DNA of 64,000 nucleotides from an uncultured Lachnospiraceae bacterium (lineage in GTDB: Bacteria; Bacillota; Clostridia; Lachnospirales; Lachnospiraceae): positions 85,840 through 149,839 of the forward strand of contig CAJTTO010000004.1 of NCBI GenBank assembly GCA_910579275.1. The letters are read 5' to 3'. The position numbers were made by a program, and so were the translations under genes. The notes under the pieces were generated by a model, which was not told where the DNA came from, made no database searches, and was given only the letters and a program-made list of their open reading frames with translations. Of this stretch, positions 37,098 to 45,472 are shown piece after piece. How positions within the stretch are numbered: the stretch's first letter is position 1; every line of letters starts with the position of its first letter.

Positions 37098-37228
37098 TGT
37101 TTTTCCTTACTCCTCTCATTTTTATTGTCCTGCTTGTTTTCCTTTGCTTCTTTCCGTTTTATGAACTGCGTGATAACCAGTTCCAAAATATCACCAATCA
37201 TATCAAAAATCTCTGAGATAACATCCAT
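37082..37228 (-). CDS. 48-aa small ORF between T-box and ileS
   Basis: ATG at 37228 is preceded by GAAGGAGG at six bases, a near-perfect ribosome site. The product starts MDVISEIFDMIGDILELVIT, an amphipathic hydrophobic/acidic helix, then QFIKRKEAKENK and a Lys/Asn/Glu-rich tail ending KEKQCTTK. The stop (37082-37084) lies inside ileS, overlapping its start by 16 bp. It is thus the first reading frame of the T-box-controlled transcript. No family was recognised. It could be a small membrane-associated protein or mainly a device to couple translation to ileS. Confidence 0.7.
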   Translation of the reverse strand: MDVISEIFDMIGDILELVITQFIKRKEAKENKQDNKNERSKEKQCTTK

Positions 37229-37257
37229 CGCAGCCTCCTTCCAAAAAATAATGAAAT

Positions 37258-37605
37258 GTAAAAAGGCTCTTCATCCTGTAAATAGGACGAGAGCCTTACA
37301 ATCGTTATACCACCTAATTACATCGTACTCCGTCTCGCGTGCTTTTGCCTGAACACGACATGTCAAAAAGACCCGAAACTTTTATACACGTCCCCTGTAA
37401 CGTAGGAAATACGTCAGCGCCTACTTTGTCCGACCGTGTACACCTCCTGTGGCAGGTCATATCCTGCATGTACCGCGGTAAGCCATCCCAAACCAGACAT
37501 TTCAGACCGAAACTCAGGAGTGATGTTCGACAATCCCATACTCATGCCGGCTCACACCTGCCCCGGCTCTCTGTGATTTTCTGAAACTGCTTACTGTCTC
37601 CGTCA
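37258..37605 (-). promoter_or_regulatory. T-box riboswitch of ileS (isoleucine, ATC specifier)
   Basis: On the minus strand the leader shows GAGAGCCGGGGCAGGTGTGA (stem I start), GAACATCACTCCTGAG with ATC as the likely specifier codon, a T-box segment AATTAGGTGGTATAACG that pairs uncharged tRNA, and a terminator AAGGCTCTCGTCCTATTTAC...GATGAAGAGCCTTTTT (37258-37297). Uncharged tRNA-Ile would favour antitermination and expression of the small ORF, ileS and the hydrolase. Confidence 0.9.
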
Positions 37606-37625
37606 TTGTCTTTCTATATCATGAA

Positions 37626-37661
37626 ATAAAAGCATCGCACTGCTTGTTGCAATGCTTTTTT
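37626..37661. terminator. Bidirectional terminator between the FtsW-like gene and the ileS leader
   Basis: AAAAGCATCGCA pairs with TGCAATGCTTTT, loop CTGCTTGT, and each strand ends in a T-rich tract. It separates the FtsW-like gene from the ileS transcript. Confidence 0.75.
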
Positions 37662-37721
37662 CATTATAAGCATGATTTACCCGATTTGTCAAGAATTCTG
37701 CGCGATTCTTGCTCTTTTTCT

Positions 37722-37853
37722 GTAACAGTTCAGCCTTCGGCTTCCTGTTACAGGCATCAAGCCATGCATAACCACTTCGTTGGTGTCAAAGCCATGTGCC
37801 ATGGCTTGATGCATCTCTGCCTATTCGTTATTTCACGGACTTTGCAGCCAGTG
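37722..37853. repeat. Structured intergenic repeat, family A copy (A2), fused to a gene end
   Basis: The copy matches the reverse complement of A1 from GTAACAGTTCAGCC to TTTGCAGCCAGTG and then diverges. The inner stem AGCCATG/CATGGCT replaces AGCCACG/CGTGGCT of A1, a paired change. The right end overlaps the last codons and stop of the FtsW-like gene (37828), which therefore ends in repeat-derived LAAKSVK. Confidence 0.85.
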
Positions 37854-39189
37854 TATAATCCTGATCCGAACCGCTGTCTTTTTCCAGATTTACGCGCAGA
37901 TGCCATCTGGGGCGCTGTATTCGGGCTGCCGGAGAAATTATTTTTTCATAGCGGTGGACACTTAAAATCAGTCCGATTAGCACAGAGTACACAAGCGCAG
38001 CACTGCCGCCAAACGTGATGAACGGTATGGTAACCGAGGTCATCGGGCAAAGCCCAAGATTCACGAGAATCCCCTCAAAGCAGTTCACGACAAAGACAAG
38101 GAAGCAGGAAGCCGACACCAGCATACCGAGCTGGTTTTTCTGGCTCTGTACAATCTTCATGACACCCACTGCAAAGACAGCAAACAGCAAAAGCAGGACA
38201 ATTCCGGTAATCAGGCCGTACTGGTGCATCAGCCGCAGCAATATCAGATTATTTCCCTCAACGACTTCAGAAGCGGTATATACGGTCTCATTTCCCTGCC
38301 CGACGACGCGCAAATTTCCGAGAATCGCATCAATTGCGCCGTAAACATATCCCACTGTCTGCCTGTATTCCTTCCGGTGAAAAAAAGCAAGGATACGCTC
38401 TTTGCGGAATCCGCCCCCCGGAACCAGCAGTGTCAGGAACAGCATAAAAAACGGCAGCATCCCCGCCAAAACGGTCAGGCAAGTGGCAGTCTTGCGTTTT
38501 ACCTGAAACATGTTTTTTCTCACAGCCACAAACAGCAGAATCAGCAGAACGAGAAACATATTCAGTCCTATGACTGCGCTGCTTCCAAATTTGACACACA
38601 AGTAGCTTGTCAGAAATATCAGTCCAATCCCCTTTATCACTGCCCCGTAACTGCCGCCTCGCATACGATACAAAATGCCCGCAAATACAGGTGCATACAG
38701 ATATACCAGAATTGCCAGCGCGGGCACTCTGCCATTCACGCTCTGAAGGGTATGCTGCCCGATAAAAAAAACAGCGGTCATCAATATATATGCCAAATAT
38801 CCGAAACGGCCAATCACACTGTAGTCAATAAAATTGACCGCAAGTATCACAGCCAGACCTGCCGCCGTGAAAACACACTGCCTGCTCACAATCGTGGAAA
38901 GCCCGTAAATACTGTACATCACAAGCAGACCTGCCATCGTCAGCACAAAGGTAATCAACAACAGCTTCCAGTTCGTCTGCGGGCGGTGTATCCTGTCAAG
39001 CGACACGCCGATTTCCACAGGATCCCCCATTTCATGCACTGCCATCTCAACTGCCTTGTCATGTTCCATGCCGGATTCCTCATACGCGGCTGCCTGATCC
39101 AAAATGTGGTCTGACACCTCGCGCGCCACCCCTTCGCGCGCTTTCACACACCGTATCTGCTCTGTCAGGGTTTTTATAAATTCATTCAT
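37828..39189 (-). CDS. Permease-prefix / FtsW-RodA-SpoVE family membrane protein
   Basis: The 453-aa product has a soluble N-terminal prefix (IRCVKAREGVAREVSDHILD, KAVEMAVHEMGDPVEIG), as in permease-prefix proteins paired with PadR regulators, followed by about ten membrane helices of the FtsW/RodA/SpoVE glycan polymerase family (MHQYGLITGIVLLLLFAVFA, CFEGILVNLGLCPMTSVTIP, FITFGGSA). The FtsW-like GLCPxTG region is degenerate. It would handle lipid-linked cell-wall precursors, perhaps under stress; this is inferred. AAGGAGGG precedes the ATG. It lies 15 bp after padR and is surely co-transcribed. The last residues and stop come from repeat A2. Confidence 0.85.
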   Translation of the reverse strand: MNEFIKTLTEQIRCVKAREGVAREVSDHILDQAAAYEESGMEHDKAVEMAVHEMGDPVEIGVSLDRIHRPQTNWKLLLITFVLTMAGLLVMYSIYGLSTIVSRQCVFTAAGLAVILAVNFIDYSVIGRFGYLAYILMTAVFFIGQHTLQSVNGRVPALAILVYLYAPVFAGILYRMRGGSYGAVIKGIGLIFLTSYLCVKFGSSAVIGLNMFLVLLILLFVAVRKNMFQVKRKTATCLTVLAGMLPFFMLFLTLLVPGGGFRKERILAFFHRKEYRQTVGYVYGAIDAILGNLRVVGQGNETVYTASEVVEGNNLILLRLMHQYGLITGIVLLLLFAVFAVGVMKIVQSQKNQLGMLVSASCFLVFVVNCFEGILVNLGLCPMTSVTIPFITFGGSAALVYSVLIGLILSVHRYEKIISPAARIQRPRWHLRVNLEKDSGSDQDYTLAAKSVK

Positions 39190-39204
39190 TTGCGTGTCCC
39201 TCCT

Positions 39205-39534
39205 TTATGCCATGACACAGAGCACATCCAAAACTGCTGTCTGATACGTCTGCCACTCTTCTTTCTTTGATTTCAAATACTTCTTGCCATTCCTTGTAAT
39301 GCTGTAATACTTGCGCAATTTTCCGCCGGCTTCCTTTTCATAGGAAGTCAGATAATGCTTCTCCTCCAGAGAATGGAGCAGCGGATAAAGCGTTCCCGCT
39401 TTCAGCGTAAACACATTTTTTGATTTCTCTTCCAGTGTCTCAATCATTTCATAGCCGTACATATCCCTGTCCTCCAATAACCGGAGAATCAACATGGAGG
39501 TACTTCCCGAAACCAGTGACTTTTCAATTGCCAT
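39205..39534 (-). CDS. PadR family transcriptional regulator
   Basis: The 109-aa product has the PadR winged helix: MAIEKSLVSGSTSMLILRLL, DMYGYEMIETLEEKSKNVFT, LKAGTLYPLLHSLEEKHYLT, and a short C-terminal helix (KSKKEEWQTYQTAVLDVL). ATG at 39534 is chosen because family members begin MAIEKS and GGAAAGGA lies about ten bases before it; nearby ATGs at 39543 and 39540 are possible. It heads an operon with the FtsW-like gene. Two near-identical palindromes in its promoter (39681-39699 and 39714-39734) are its likely operators, so autoregulation is expected. The inducing signal is unknown, often a phenolic or wall-active compound for this family. Confidence 0.92.
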   Translation of the reverse strand: MAIEKSLVSGSTSMLILRLLEDRDMYGYEMIETLEEKSKNVFTLKAGTLYPLLHSLEEKHYLTSYEKEAGGKLRKYYSITRNGKKYLKSKKEEWQTYQTAVLDVLCVMA

Positions 39535-39557
39535 TTGCATCATTTCCTTTCCAAAAT

Positions 39558-39624
39558 AACGGTTCCGCGTCAAGCCATGCAAACGCTTCGTGCTGCGAAA
39601 GCCACGTACTGCGGCTGCACGCGT
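39558..39624. repeat. Structured repeat, family A, diverged copy (A5) in the padR leader
   Basis: GCGTCAAGCCATGCAAACG, a CGCTTCGTG-type loop, GAAAGCCACGTAC and GGCTGCACGC match the core of A1/A2. The outer stem GCGT/ACGC replaces GCAT/ATGC of other copies, a paired change. It lies in the 5' leader between the padR promoter and start codon. Confidence 0.65.
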
Positions 39625-39680
39625 CCCTGTAAATACAGCGCTAAACCATTTCTTCTTAAATGTTATGATTAACAGGTATC

Positions 39681-39739
39681 TATATAGATAATCTATATAT
39701 GTCTATCCCCATTATATATAGATTATCTATATATGTCAA
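39681..39739 (-). promoter_or_regulatory. padR promoter with two palindromic operators
   Basis: TTGACA (39734-39739) and TATAAT (39711-39716) are 17 bp apart, a consensus promoter. Operator 1, ATATATAGAT-T-ATCTATATAT (39714-39734), fills the spacer. Operator 2, TATATAGAT-A-ATCTATATA (39681-39699), lies about 12-30 bp past the -10. The centres are 34 bp apart, close to three DNA turns, so two PadR dimers could bind the same face. Confidence 0.85.
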
Positions 39740-39907
39740 CATTTTTTTTAAAGTGACAGTCTTCTCCCTGCATTCGTTTTTAAGAAGCATAACATGCTAT
39801 GTCGATACCATAAGAAGAGATGGCTTATTCCAGCATATGTTTTTAAGAAAAAGACATCCATAAAATGTATGCAGCTTTCAGTCAAATAGTTTTCTGAACG
39901 CATGAAA

Positions 39908-39938
39908 AAGCAGGGTACATATTCCTATATCCCCTGCT
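39908..39938 (-). terminator. Rho-independent terminator after the second AAA/PD-(D/E)XK gene
   Basis: On the minus strand AGCAGGGG pairs with CCCTGCT around a 14-base loop and TTTTTC follows. It lies just past the stop at 39947. The stretch from here to 39740 holds no gene. Confidence 0.7.
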
Positions 39939-39946
39939 CTGTATCA

Positions 39947-41659
39947 TCAATCTATTTCCGGCGTCCCGATCAGCACATCCTTCCCCTCAAAGGCAAAGCC
40001 GTACTTTCGGATGCGTTCCGGAGAAACACCTCTGGAAATCAGTTCAGCTGCATATCCCTTCGAATCGATCTGTGCAAGCGCTGCCTTCACGGTCTCCTCC
40101 AAGTCCTTCTCTCTCCGGAAACGATGCACCTTAAATTCAATAATAACCGCATCATCCTTTTCGTTTCCCTTCCGCGGCTCCAGCATCACGTCATAACGCC
40201 CGAAACCGATCTCACGGTTCGATGTAATTACATATCTATCCGACAAGTCCACTAGCAGCCCAAGCACAAAGCCATGATAAAATCGTTCCGGCTGATATTT
40301 TTCGGAAGCGTGTCTGCCTGTGTCAAAATTGCTAAACGTATCGCGTGCGACAATATTCATATATTCATTCATGGCGTCAATGTCACCCTGCAGCAATGCC
40401 TTGACAAAGTCATTGTACGCCGGCGAATAGTCCTTGAACCATCCCTCTATCATATTCTGAAACATCAACCGCACTTCCTTGTTCGTCAGTTTCAAGTCAT
40501 ACATTTCTTTTCCGCTCTCCACGTCAAAGAGATGCTTTTCCACCTTCAGATACCCGCTCGCAAGCAGCAGGCTCCAGATTGCGTTCTCGCTGTAATCCAG
40601 CTGGCTGAACACAATCTGTTCATCAATATTCGTGCGAAGTGTACCGCCGTTTAACAAGTCCTCCATTGTCACCTTCACATCTGCGCTGCCCTCACAGATT
40701 AGCTTGCTGACAAGATTATTAGAGCTCGTGTTTACCCAGTACGTCGAAAACCTTTTTTTGTCCAGAAAATGAATAATGGACCAGGGATTATATAGATCTG
40801 ACTTGTTGCCAAAAGTAAATCCGTCATACCAATCCCTGACACCTTCCTCCATGTCAGACAGCCCAAACTCTTTCAAGGCTTCTGACACCTCCTCCTGCGT
40901 AAATCCAAAAGTGTCTTCGTATTTATTTTGTGTGGTTGTCACCACCTCAAGATTATTTAAATCTGAAAAAATACTCTCTTTACTGACCCGCGTAATACCT
41001 GTTAAAATAGCCCGTTCAAGGCAGTCATTTGTCTTAAAAGTCAGGTGGAACAAATTTGTTATAAAAGCCACAAGCGCATCCCAATACCCGTTTACATACG
41101 CTTCCTGCATCGGTGTGTCATACTCGTCTAGCAGAATAATCACTTTCTTCCCATACTGCTTCATCAGCAGTTTCGAAAGCATATTGAGCGACATCGCGGC
41201 GATATCCTCATCCATATCGCGCGACACCGCGCAAAAAAGCGCTTTCTCTTTTTCGTCCATCAGCCCGTCCACATCAAGCAGGAAACGGTACTTGTTATAC
41301 TGCTCATAAATCAGCCTGCACAGCAGATGACGCGTATCCGCAAAATTTTTCATTGATTTTACAGGTGCAAATGACAGACTAATCACAGGATATGTTCCCT
41401 GTATCTGTCGGTACTTTTCCTCTTTCCAGATTTTCATCCGCTCAAACAGCCTGCCCTGCCCCGCATAATCCACGGAAAAAAACTGTTCCACCATGCTCAT
41501 ATTCAACGTTTTCCCAAAACGTCTCGGGCGGGTAATGAGTGTCACTTTGTCAATATTCTCCCACCATTCCTTGATAAAAAGAGTCTTGTCAATGTAAAAT
41601 GCATTGCGCTCAATTAATTCCTGATAATTCTGATACCCGATTGCAACCGTTCTCGCCAT
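39947..41659 (-). CDS. AAA-ATPase-like / PD-(D/E)XK nuclease fusion protein (paralogue)
   Basis: The 570-aa product shares architecture and many motifs with the 29258-30979 protein: ARTVAIGYQNYQELIERNAF, TRPRRFGKTLNMS, VIILLDEYDTPMQEAYVNGY, ITRVSKESIFSDLNNLEVVT, VRDWYDGFTFGNKSDLYNPW, and nuclease core FGRYDVMLEP...AVIIEFKVHR. The two are clearly paralogues but differ throughout, so duplication is not recent. Function is unknown; a defence or recombination role has been suggested for similar fusions without proof. It lies downstream of the Mrp operon, from which it is separated by about 140 bp containing a long hairpin. Confidence 0.88.
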   Translation of the reverse strand: MARTVAIGYQNYQELIERNAFYIDKTLFIKEWWENIDKVTLITRPRRFGKTLNMSMVEQFFSVDYAGQGRLFERMKIWKEEKYRQIQGTYPVISLSFAPVKSMKNFADTRHLLCRLIYEQYNKYRFLLDVDGLMDEKEKALFCAVSRDMDEDIAAMSLNMLSKLLMKQYGKKVIILLDEYDTPMQEAYVNGYWDALVAFITNLFHLTFKTNDCLERAILTGITRVSKESIFSDLNNLEVVTTTQNKYEDTFGFTQEEVSEALKEFGLSDMEEGVRDWYDGFTFGNKSDLYNPWSIIHFLDKKRFSTYWVNTSSNNLVSKLICEGSADVKVTMEDLLNGGTLRTNIDEQIVFSQLDYSENAIWSLLLASGYLKVEKHLFDVESGKEMYDLKLTNKEVRLMFQNMIEGWFKDYSPAYNDFVKALLQGDIDAMNEYMNIVARDTFSNFDTGRHASEKYQPERFYHGFVLGLLVDLSDRYVITSNREIGFGRYDVMLEPRKGNEKDDAVIIEFKVHRFRREKDLEETVKAALAQIDSKGYAAELISRGVSPERIRKYGFAFEGKDVLIGTPEID

Positions 41660-41738
41660 TTTCCCATGCTCCTCCCTCTTTCTATCGCTACCCGAATATT
41701 TTTTACAAGCTATCGTTAAGGAATGTCGTCTTTTCTTA

Positions 41739-41797
41739 GGAACTGTTAAGGAATTACTTGTGACAAGTAATTGTCATGAGCAATTTATTAACAGTCC
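41739..41797 (-). terminator. Long hairpin after the Mrp-type operon
   Basis: On the minus strand GGACTGTTAA pairs with TTAACAGTTCC, enclosing AATTACTTG/CAAGTAATT. The hairpin begins right at the stop of the last antiporter gene. Only a weak A/T tract follows, so it may be a terminator or a stability element. Confidence 0.45.
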
Positions 41798-43945
41798 TTA
41801 ATTCACCATCAGCAGATAAATCATCGTCAGTCCAAGTCCCACGCAGAACATAAACAGTCCGAAGGAAAGACTGCGTTCTATAATGCGGAAATTCTCAAAG
41901 AAATCCGTACTCTTGATTGCGAGTCTATGCTCGTAGTGTTTTGGCTCGTACTCTTTTCTGGCAATCACACAGTAAATCATGCGCATCCGCTCCAGCGTGC
42001 ACCCAATGCGGTGTGTCACGCGGTTTCCCTCGGGCAGCTCATACGGAAGCGCCCTGTCGCAGTACACCGTCCTGCGCAGTAAAACCACAAAGATATCCAC
42101 AATGCTGTCCAAAATCCGTGAAATAATCCCCAGCACAAACGGAAGCGCTGTGTAAAAGACTGCCCGATACAAATACTTTTCCATGTTGAACCAAGCAGGA
42201 AAAACCTCCTGATATCCCTCATCCTTTCTGCGAAGCATCCAAAGACGCACAACCAGATAATAAACTGCCGCGCCCACGCCAATAGAAATTACGGCGCCAA
42301 AGAGGCTCTTCGGTGAAAAATAGTGGACATTAACATGTTTATAATACCATGCCTCCACATCCGAGCGGACAAATCCATACGCGGCGACGCGCTCCGCCGT
42401 CAGCTCCGGCAAAAGTCCGATAAACGGTATCGGCAGCGCACACAGCCCTATGGCAGCCTTCGTAAAAACCGAGGCATATTGTTTCTGCTCCTCGTATTTT
42501 CGCTGAAGTGCGCTGTCCGTATTCTTCTCGACAAACAGCGCCACAAAGAGCTTCGTCATATACGCAACCGTCAGCCCCCCCGAAAACAGAAACAGTCCCT
42601 CCACGGCTTTCATAAATCCGGTAAGCGCCGCTGCGTCCCCCATAAGGCTTGTATACTCCACAATGCTCTCATGCAGAAGCGTCTTGCTGATATAGCCGTT
42701 TAATATCGGAATACCGCCTACGCCTGCCGCCGCCAGCAGAAATGTCACCAGCAGAAACGGCTTTTTGCGCCCGAATCCGCGCACTTTGTTCAGCTCATAG
42801 CCTCCTGCCTGCGCAAGGACAATGCCTGCGGTCATAAACAGCACAAGTTTGACCAGTGCATGGTTGACCATATGGATAAACGTGCCGTTCACCGCCATGC
42901 CAAACACCCCGACAGCCTCCTCAAAACGCTCTGTGTCACCATAGAATCCGGCAGCCATCTCCGCCAGAAGCACCTGCATACCTACGCCTGTCAGCACAAA
43001 GCCAATCTGTGACATGGATGAAAATGCAAGCGTCGTCTTGAAATTGCAGCTCATAACGCCGCGGATTCCGCCGGCAGCCATCGTAATCACACCGATTACC
43101 AGAAGAAACACACCCCAGCTTCCCTGAAGCGGCAGCAGCTCCAGCGACACCAGCATCAAGCCGAACACACCGGTTTTGCTGAGAACCGCCGACAGCAGCG
43201 CCGTCGCCGGAGCAGGCGCCTGCGTGTAGGAATCCGGCAGCCATACATGCACCGGAAAAGCACCCGCCTTTGCGCCAAATCCCGCAAACATACAGACCGC
43301 CGCCACATAAAGCCATGTGGGATCCGCCCCCACGCTGATCAGGGAGACAGTCTCCCAGCACACTTTGCCGAAATAGAGTGTCCCAATCCTGCTGTACACG
43401 ATAAATAGTCCCATCAGAATCGCCATACCGCCCGCTATCGCAATGCCAAGGTATGTGCCCGCCGCGTAGGCGGACTCCTTCGTCTGTCTGTGCGCCACCC
43501 ACATAAAGGATGTGAACGACATCATCTCAAAGAAAAAGAACAGCGTAAAAAAGTCTGCCGCGTAAAAAATCCCCATCGTCGCGCCGAGCGTTAGCAGATT
43601 AAAGAAGTCATACCGAACCACCTTCTCGTCACCTGCCATATATTCCTTGGAAAATAAGAACGTGACAAACCACGCAAGTGCGGTGAGCACCCCAAAGACA
43701 CCCCGAAAACCGGAATACATGAAATGAAGCCCAAGACCGCCCACACCCGCTATCGTAACCATGTCAAACTGCGTGCCTGTTATATTTTTCAGCAGGGGAA
43801 CCGTCACCGCCGCTGTCTCCACAGCGCTCACCAAAAGCATTGTGACAGCCGCAATGTCATTCTTCCCCTTTCGGTTCCGAAACAAAAACCAGCACAGGAC
43901 AGCTGCCGCAAACGGAAAGAGCACTGCAAAAATAATACCATTCAT
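41798..43945 (-). CDS. Mrp/Mbh-type antiporter subunit, large NuoL/HyfB-like (fourth D-type)
   Basis: A 715-aa protein with about fifteen or more membrane helices of the proton-pumping NuoL/M/N/MrpA-D family. Key residues are visible: FFFFEMM with E140 and FGAKAGAFPVHVWLPDSYTQ with the helix-7 type Lys. The C-terminal extension (YKHVNVHYFSPKSLFGAVIS and on to a final membrane helix) resembles the long tail of NuoL or HyfB. MNGIIFAVLFP at 43945 has GGAAGGGGG upstream; the longer frame to 44023 overlaps the previous gene without a ribosome site. It is the last gene of the antiporter cluster and the best stand-in for the MrpA N-terminal part. Confidence 0.9.
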   Translation of the reverse strand: MNGIIFAVLFPFAAAVLCWFLFRNRKGKNDIAAVTMLLVSAVETAAVTVPLLKNITGTQFDMVTIAGVGGLGLHFMYSGFRGVFGVLTALAWFVTFLFSKEYMAGDEKVVRYDFFNLLTLGATMGIFYAADFFTLFFFFEMMSFTSFMWVAHRQTKESAYAAGTYLGIAIAGGMAILMGLFIVYSRIGTLYFGKVCWETVSLISVGADPTWLYVAAVCMFAGFGAKAGAFPVHVWLPDSYTQAPAPATALLSAVLSKTGVFGLMLVSLELLPLQGSWGVFLLVIGVITMAAGGIRGVMSCNFKTTLAFSSMSQIGFVLTGVGMQVLLAEMAAGFYGDTERFEEAVGVFGMAVNGTFIHMVNHALVKLVLFMTAGIVLAQAGGYELNKVRGFGRKKPFLLVTFLLAAAGVGGIPILNGYISKTLLHESIVEYTSLMGDAAALTGFMKAVEGLFLFSGGLTVAYMTKLFVALFVEKNTDSALQRKYEEQKQYASVFTKAAIGLCALPIPFIGLLPELTAERVAAYGFVRSDVEAWYYKHVNVHYFSPKSLFGAVISIGVGAAVYYLVVRLWMLRRKDEGYQEVFPAWFNMEKYLYRAVFYTALPFVLGIISRILDSIVDIFVVLLRRTVYCDRALPYELPEGNRVTHRIGCTLERMRMIYCVIARKEYEPKHYEHRLAIKSTDFFENFRIIERSLSFGLFMFCVGLGLTMIYLLMVN

Positions 43946-43961
43946 CACCCATTCCCCCTTC

Positions 43962-45455
43962 CTATAACATACCGCCAGCCACGCTTGTAAAGAAGTCGAC
44001 AAGCGGCGCACTGTGCACACCAATCACAAACATCGCCCCCACAAACAGAAAGAGCGGCAGAAGCATCCGCCAGTCCGGATCATGAATGTCGTCATGCAGC
44101 TTCCCATAGTCAAACTGGTCTCCGGGAAAATACGCCCTTATCACAATGCTAAGCATATAAATTGCCGTCAAAAGTGCGGAGATAAGCAAGCCGCCGACGC
44201 CGGCAACCGCAAGCGGACTGCCGCTCTCAAACGCTGCTTTTGCAAGGTGCCATTTTGACACAAATCCGCAAAGCCCCGGCACACCCATCAGCGCAAACGC
44301 CGACACCGTATATATACCGAAGATTTTCGGCATCCTTCTTGCCATGCCGTCTATCTCGTGCACAAAATTCGCATGTGCCTGCGTAATCATTGCACCGGCG
44401 CAGAAAAATGAACAAATTTTCATCACGCCGTGAAAAACCATGTGGCACAGAGCGCCGACCAAGCCAAGCGGCGTCATAATCAGGACGCCAAACAGGATAT
44501 AGGAAAGATTCGATATCGTCGAAAAGGCAAGCCGCCTTTTGATATGCGTCTCTTTCACCGCCATGCTGCAGCCGTACACAATCGTAAAGATGACAACGCA
44601 CATCAGCAGATACTGCGCCCATGTGCCGCGCAGGAAATCCACGCCAAAGCTGTAATAGGTAAGCCGCATAATCGCAAACGCTCCTGACTTTACGACAGCA
44701 ACCGCGTGGAGCAGTGCCGTAACCGGAGTCGGTGCCACGCCCGCCTGCGGCAGCCACGCGTTAAACGGGCAGATTGCCGCTTTCACGCCAAATCCCATAA
44801 AGGCAAGCACATAGATGAACAACAGCAAATTTTTCTTGTCCTGCATCGCATTGGGTGTCAGCACCCCGCCAAAAATAAAGGAGAGACTGTCCCCGTACAC
44901 AATCAGGAAAATAAGTCCGATAAACGCAAACGCCGCGCCGCCGAGCGAATAGTAAAAATATTTCCGGCTCGCAAGCACCGCCTCGCGCGTCAGCGTATTC
45001 ATGACAAGCGGCACCGTCACCAGCGTCAAAAGCTCATAAAAACAGTACATCGTAAGCATGTTTCCCGACATGGCGATTCCCAGTGTCACGCCGTATGTCG
45101 CCGTATAGAACAGATAAAAAATATTTTCATGCACACGCCCATTGTGTTCATGTTCCATATACGGAAACGAGTAGAGCGTTGCAAGCGGCCAGAGCGTCGC
45201 GACAAGCCCGCCAAACACAATGCCCATGCCGTCTATCTTCAGTGAGAAATTAAGCTTCGCACCTGCAAAATTGATAATCCGTATAATATCCGTCGGTCCC
45301 TGCGCCAGCAGGATATAGGTAAGCAGCGTATTGATAAGAACATACGCGAAAATAAAACACTGCTTGCTCCGTTTCTCCTTAAATTTTATCAGCTGCAGCA
45401 GCACGCCCCCTGCAAAGGGAAGCAGTATCACAGTCAGCATTAAACCCAGTATCAT
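43962..45455 (-). CDS. Mrp/Mbh-type antiporter subunit D (third D-type)
   Basis: A 497-aa NuoM/MrpD-like membrane protein. MLTMYCFYELLTL holds the key Glu (E141) and FGVKAAICPFNAWLPQAGVA the key Lys. Start at 45455 (MILGLMLTVILLPF) is chosen by the GGGGGG-rich ribosome site; the upstream frame to 45581 lies in the preceding gene. It ends 16 bp before the large subunit start. Within the complex it should form one cation- or proton-conducting channel. Confidence 0.9.
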   Translation of the reverse strand: MILGLMLTVILLPFAGGVLLQLIKFKEKRSKQCFIFAYVLINTLLTYILLAQGPTDIIRIINFAGAKLNFSLKIDGMGIVFGGLVATLWPLATLYSFPYMEHEHNGRVHENIFYLFYTATYGVTLGIAMSGNMLTMYCFYELLTLVTVPLVMNTLTREAVLASRKYFYYSLGGAAFAFIGLIFLIVYGDSLSFIFGGVLTPNAMQDKKNLLLFIYVLAFMGFGVKAAICPFNAWLPQAGVAPTPVTALLHAVAVVKSGAFAIMRLTYYSFGVDFLRGTWAQYLLMCVVIFTIVYGCSMAVKETHIKRRLAFSTISNLSYILFGVLIMTPLGLVGALCHMVFHGVMKICSFFCAGAMITQAHANFVHEIDGMARRMPKIFGIYTVSAFALMGVPGLCGFVSKWHLAKAAFESGSPLAVAGVGGLLISALLTAIYMLSIVIRAYFPGDQFDYGKLHDDIHDPDWRMLLPLFLFVGAMFVIGVHSAPLVDFFTSVAGGML

Positions 45456-45472
45456 GAACAATCGCCCCCCCT

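Noticed and set aside
39681..39739. Short A/T repeats as a CRISPR-like or simple repeat array
   Set aside because: They are two dyad-symmetric sites in a consensus promoter before padR, better explained as operators.
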